A stretch of 5,917 nucleotides of DNA, taken from contig DATLBC010000068.1 in NCBI GenBank assembly GCA_035527095.1, positions 1 to 5,917 of the forward strand. Reading direction: 5' to 3'. Position numbers and translations under genes: made by a program. Under the pieces are notes generated by a model. That model was not told the DNA's origin. It saw only the letters and a program-made list of their open reading frames with translations, and did no database searches. How positions within the stretch are numbered: position 1 is the first letter of the stretch; every line of letters begins with the position of its first letter. Source of the stretch: Sva-07 sp035527095. GTDB taxonomy: Bacteria; Actinomycetota; Acidimicrobiia; Acidimicrobiales; Ilumatobacteraceae. Shown one piece after another: positions 5,519-5,917 of the stretch.

Positions 5519-5917
5519 ATGAGCAACGAGATCGAGACAACCAAGTCGGGCGGACGTCGGGGGCTGACCATCGGACTCGCCGGCGGGCTGCTCGCCGGCA
5601 CCGCTGCTGGCCTGGTGTTCGGCGTTCCGGGCCTCTCGAACGCCGCGTCAGAAGCGACCTCGACGCCTGCCGCGCTGGTGCAGCAGACGGACGAGACCGA
5701 TCCGGCCGCGCCGGCCGACGACCCGGCCGACGCGCCTGACGCGCCGGAGATGGGCACACGGCTGCGAGAGACCCTCCAGCCGCTCGTCGACGACGGCACG
5801 ATCACCGCCGAGCAGGCCGACGCGGTCACCACCCAGCTGGTCGAGAACCGACCCGAGCGCGGCGAGGGTGAAGGTCGTGGGCCGGGCGGCCACCGCGGCC
5901 CGGGCATGTTCGCCCGC
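5519..5917 (+). CDS. Secreted or membrane-anchored hypothetical protein, N-terminal 133 codons (runs off right edge)
   Basis: An open frame from the ATG at 5519 continues without a stop to the window end. The product begins MSNEIETTKSGGRRG. A basic pair at 13-14 is followed by a glycine/alanine/leucine-rich hydrophobic stretch (about 15-40) and a possible signal-peptidase site near SNA at 40-42, so it is probably exported or membrane anchored. Residues 57-78 are a proline/alanine/aspartate-rich spacer. Residues 80-112 look helical (LRETLQPLVDDGTITAEQ within them). From about 113 it becomes rich in Gly, Arg and His. I recall similar short helices and Gly/His-rich stretches in actinobacterial secreted proteins of unknown function, but I cannot name a family. 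GAAGGGA at 5504-5510, eight bases before the ATG, supports this start. An in-frame ATG at 5462 would add 19 residues. It is divergent from the response regulator, so the two may share a control region. Confidence 0.75.
   Translation, partial: MSNEIETTKSGGRRGLTIGLAGGLLAGTAAGLVFGVPGLSNAASEATSTPAALVQQTDETDPAAPADDPADAPDAPEMGTRLRETLQPLVDDGTITAEQADAVTTQLVENRPERGEGEGRGPGGHRGPGMFAR

Noticed and set aside
5422..5907. Minus-strand frame of 161 codons opposite the right-edge gene
   Set aside because: It is Ser/Pro/Arg-rich without motifs. The plus frame has a Shine-Dalgarno, a signal-like segment and coherent composition, though the partial length leaves some doubt.

Overview
The window comes from a very GC-rich bacterium with strong G/C preference at third codon positions. 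Gene style (NarL-type regulators, class III nucleotide cyclase, LolD/MacB-type ATPase, double FtsX permease) suggests a high-GC actinobacterium. The sequences remind me of Acidimicrobiia such as Ilumatobacter, but that is recollection, not a search result. I see no RNA genes, insertion sequences, CRISPR arrays or attachment sites, and no gene-free stretch longer than about 150 bases.

Five of the six genes lie on the minus strand and read right to left. First is a NarL/FixJ-type response regulator (5365 to 4697). After a 92-base gap holding a GC-rich hairpin comes a second regulator (4604 to 3267). It shares about 43% of its receiver residues with the first (hand count) but continues through a degenerate LuxR-like helix-turn-helix into a class III adenylate/guanylate cyclase domain. 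Its stop codon overlaps the start of an ABC transporter ATPase (3270 to 2533) in an ATGA junction. Ten bases later begins the FtsX-superfamily permease (2522 to 144). The permease stop overlaps, again as ATGA, the start of an unidentified gene (147 to the left edge). The sixth gene is divergent: a plus-strand secreted or membrane-anchored protein starting at 5519 and running off the right edge. The 153-base divergent spacer holds short inverted repeats that could be regulator sites.

Inferred working model: a phosphorelay controls two sister regulators. One probably binds DNA; the other probably converts phosphorylation into cyclic nucleotide synthesis. The cyclase is translationally linked to an ABC system of the type that moves lipids, lipoproteins or peptides out of the membrane, or acts as a mechanotransmitter. 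No histidine kinase is in the window, so the input signal is unknown. The most noteworthy points are the receiver/HTH-like/cyclase fusion, the loss of the canonical purine-reading lysine in that cyclase, and the overlap coupling of the cyclase to the transporter.
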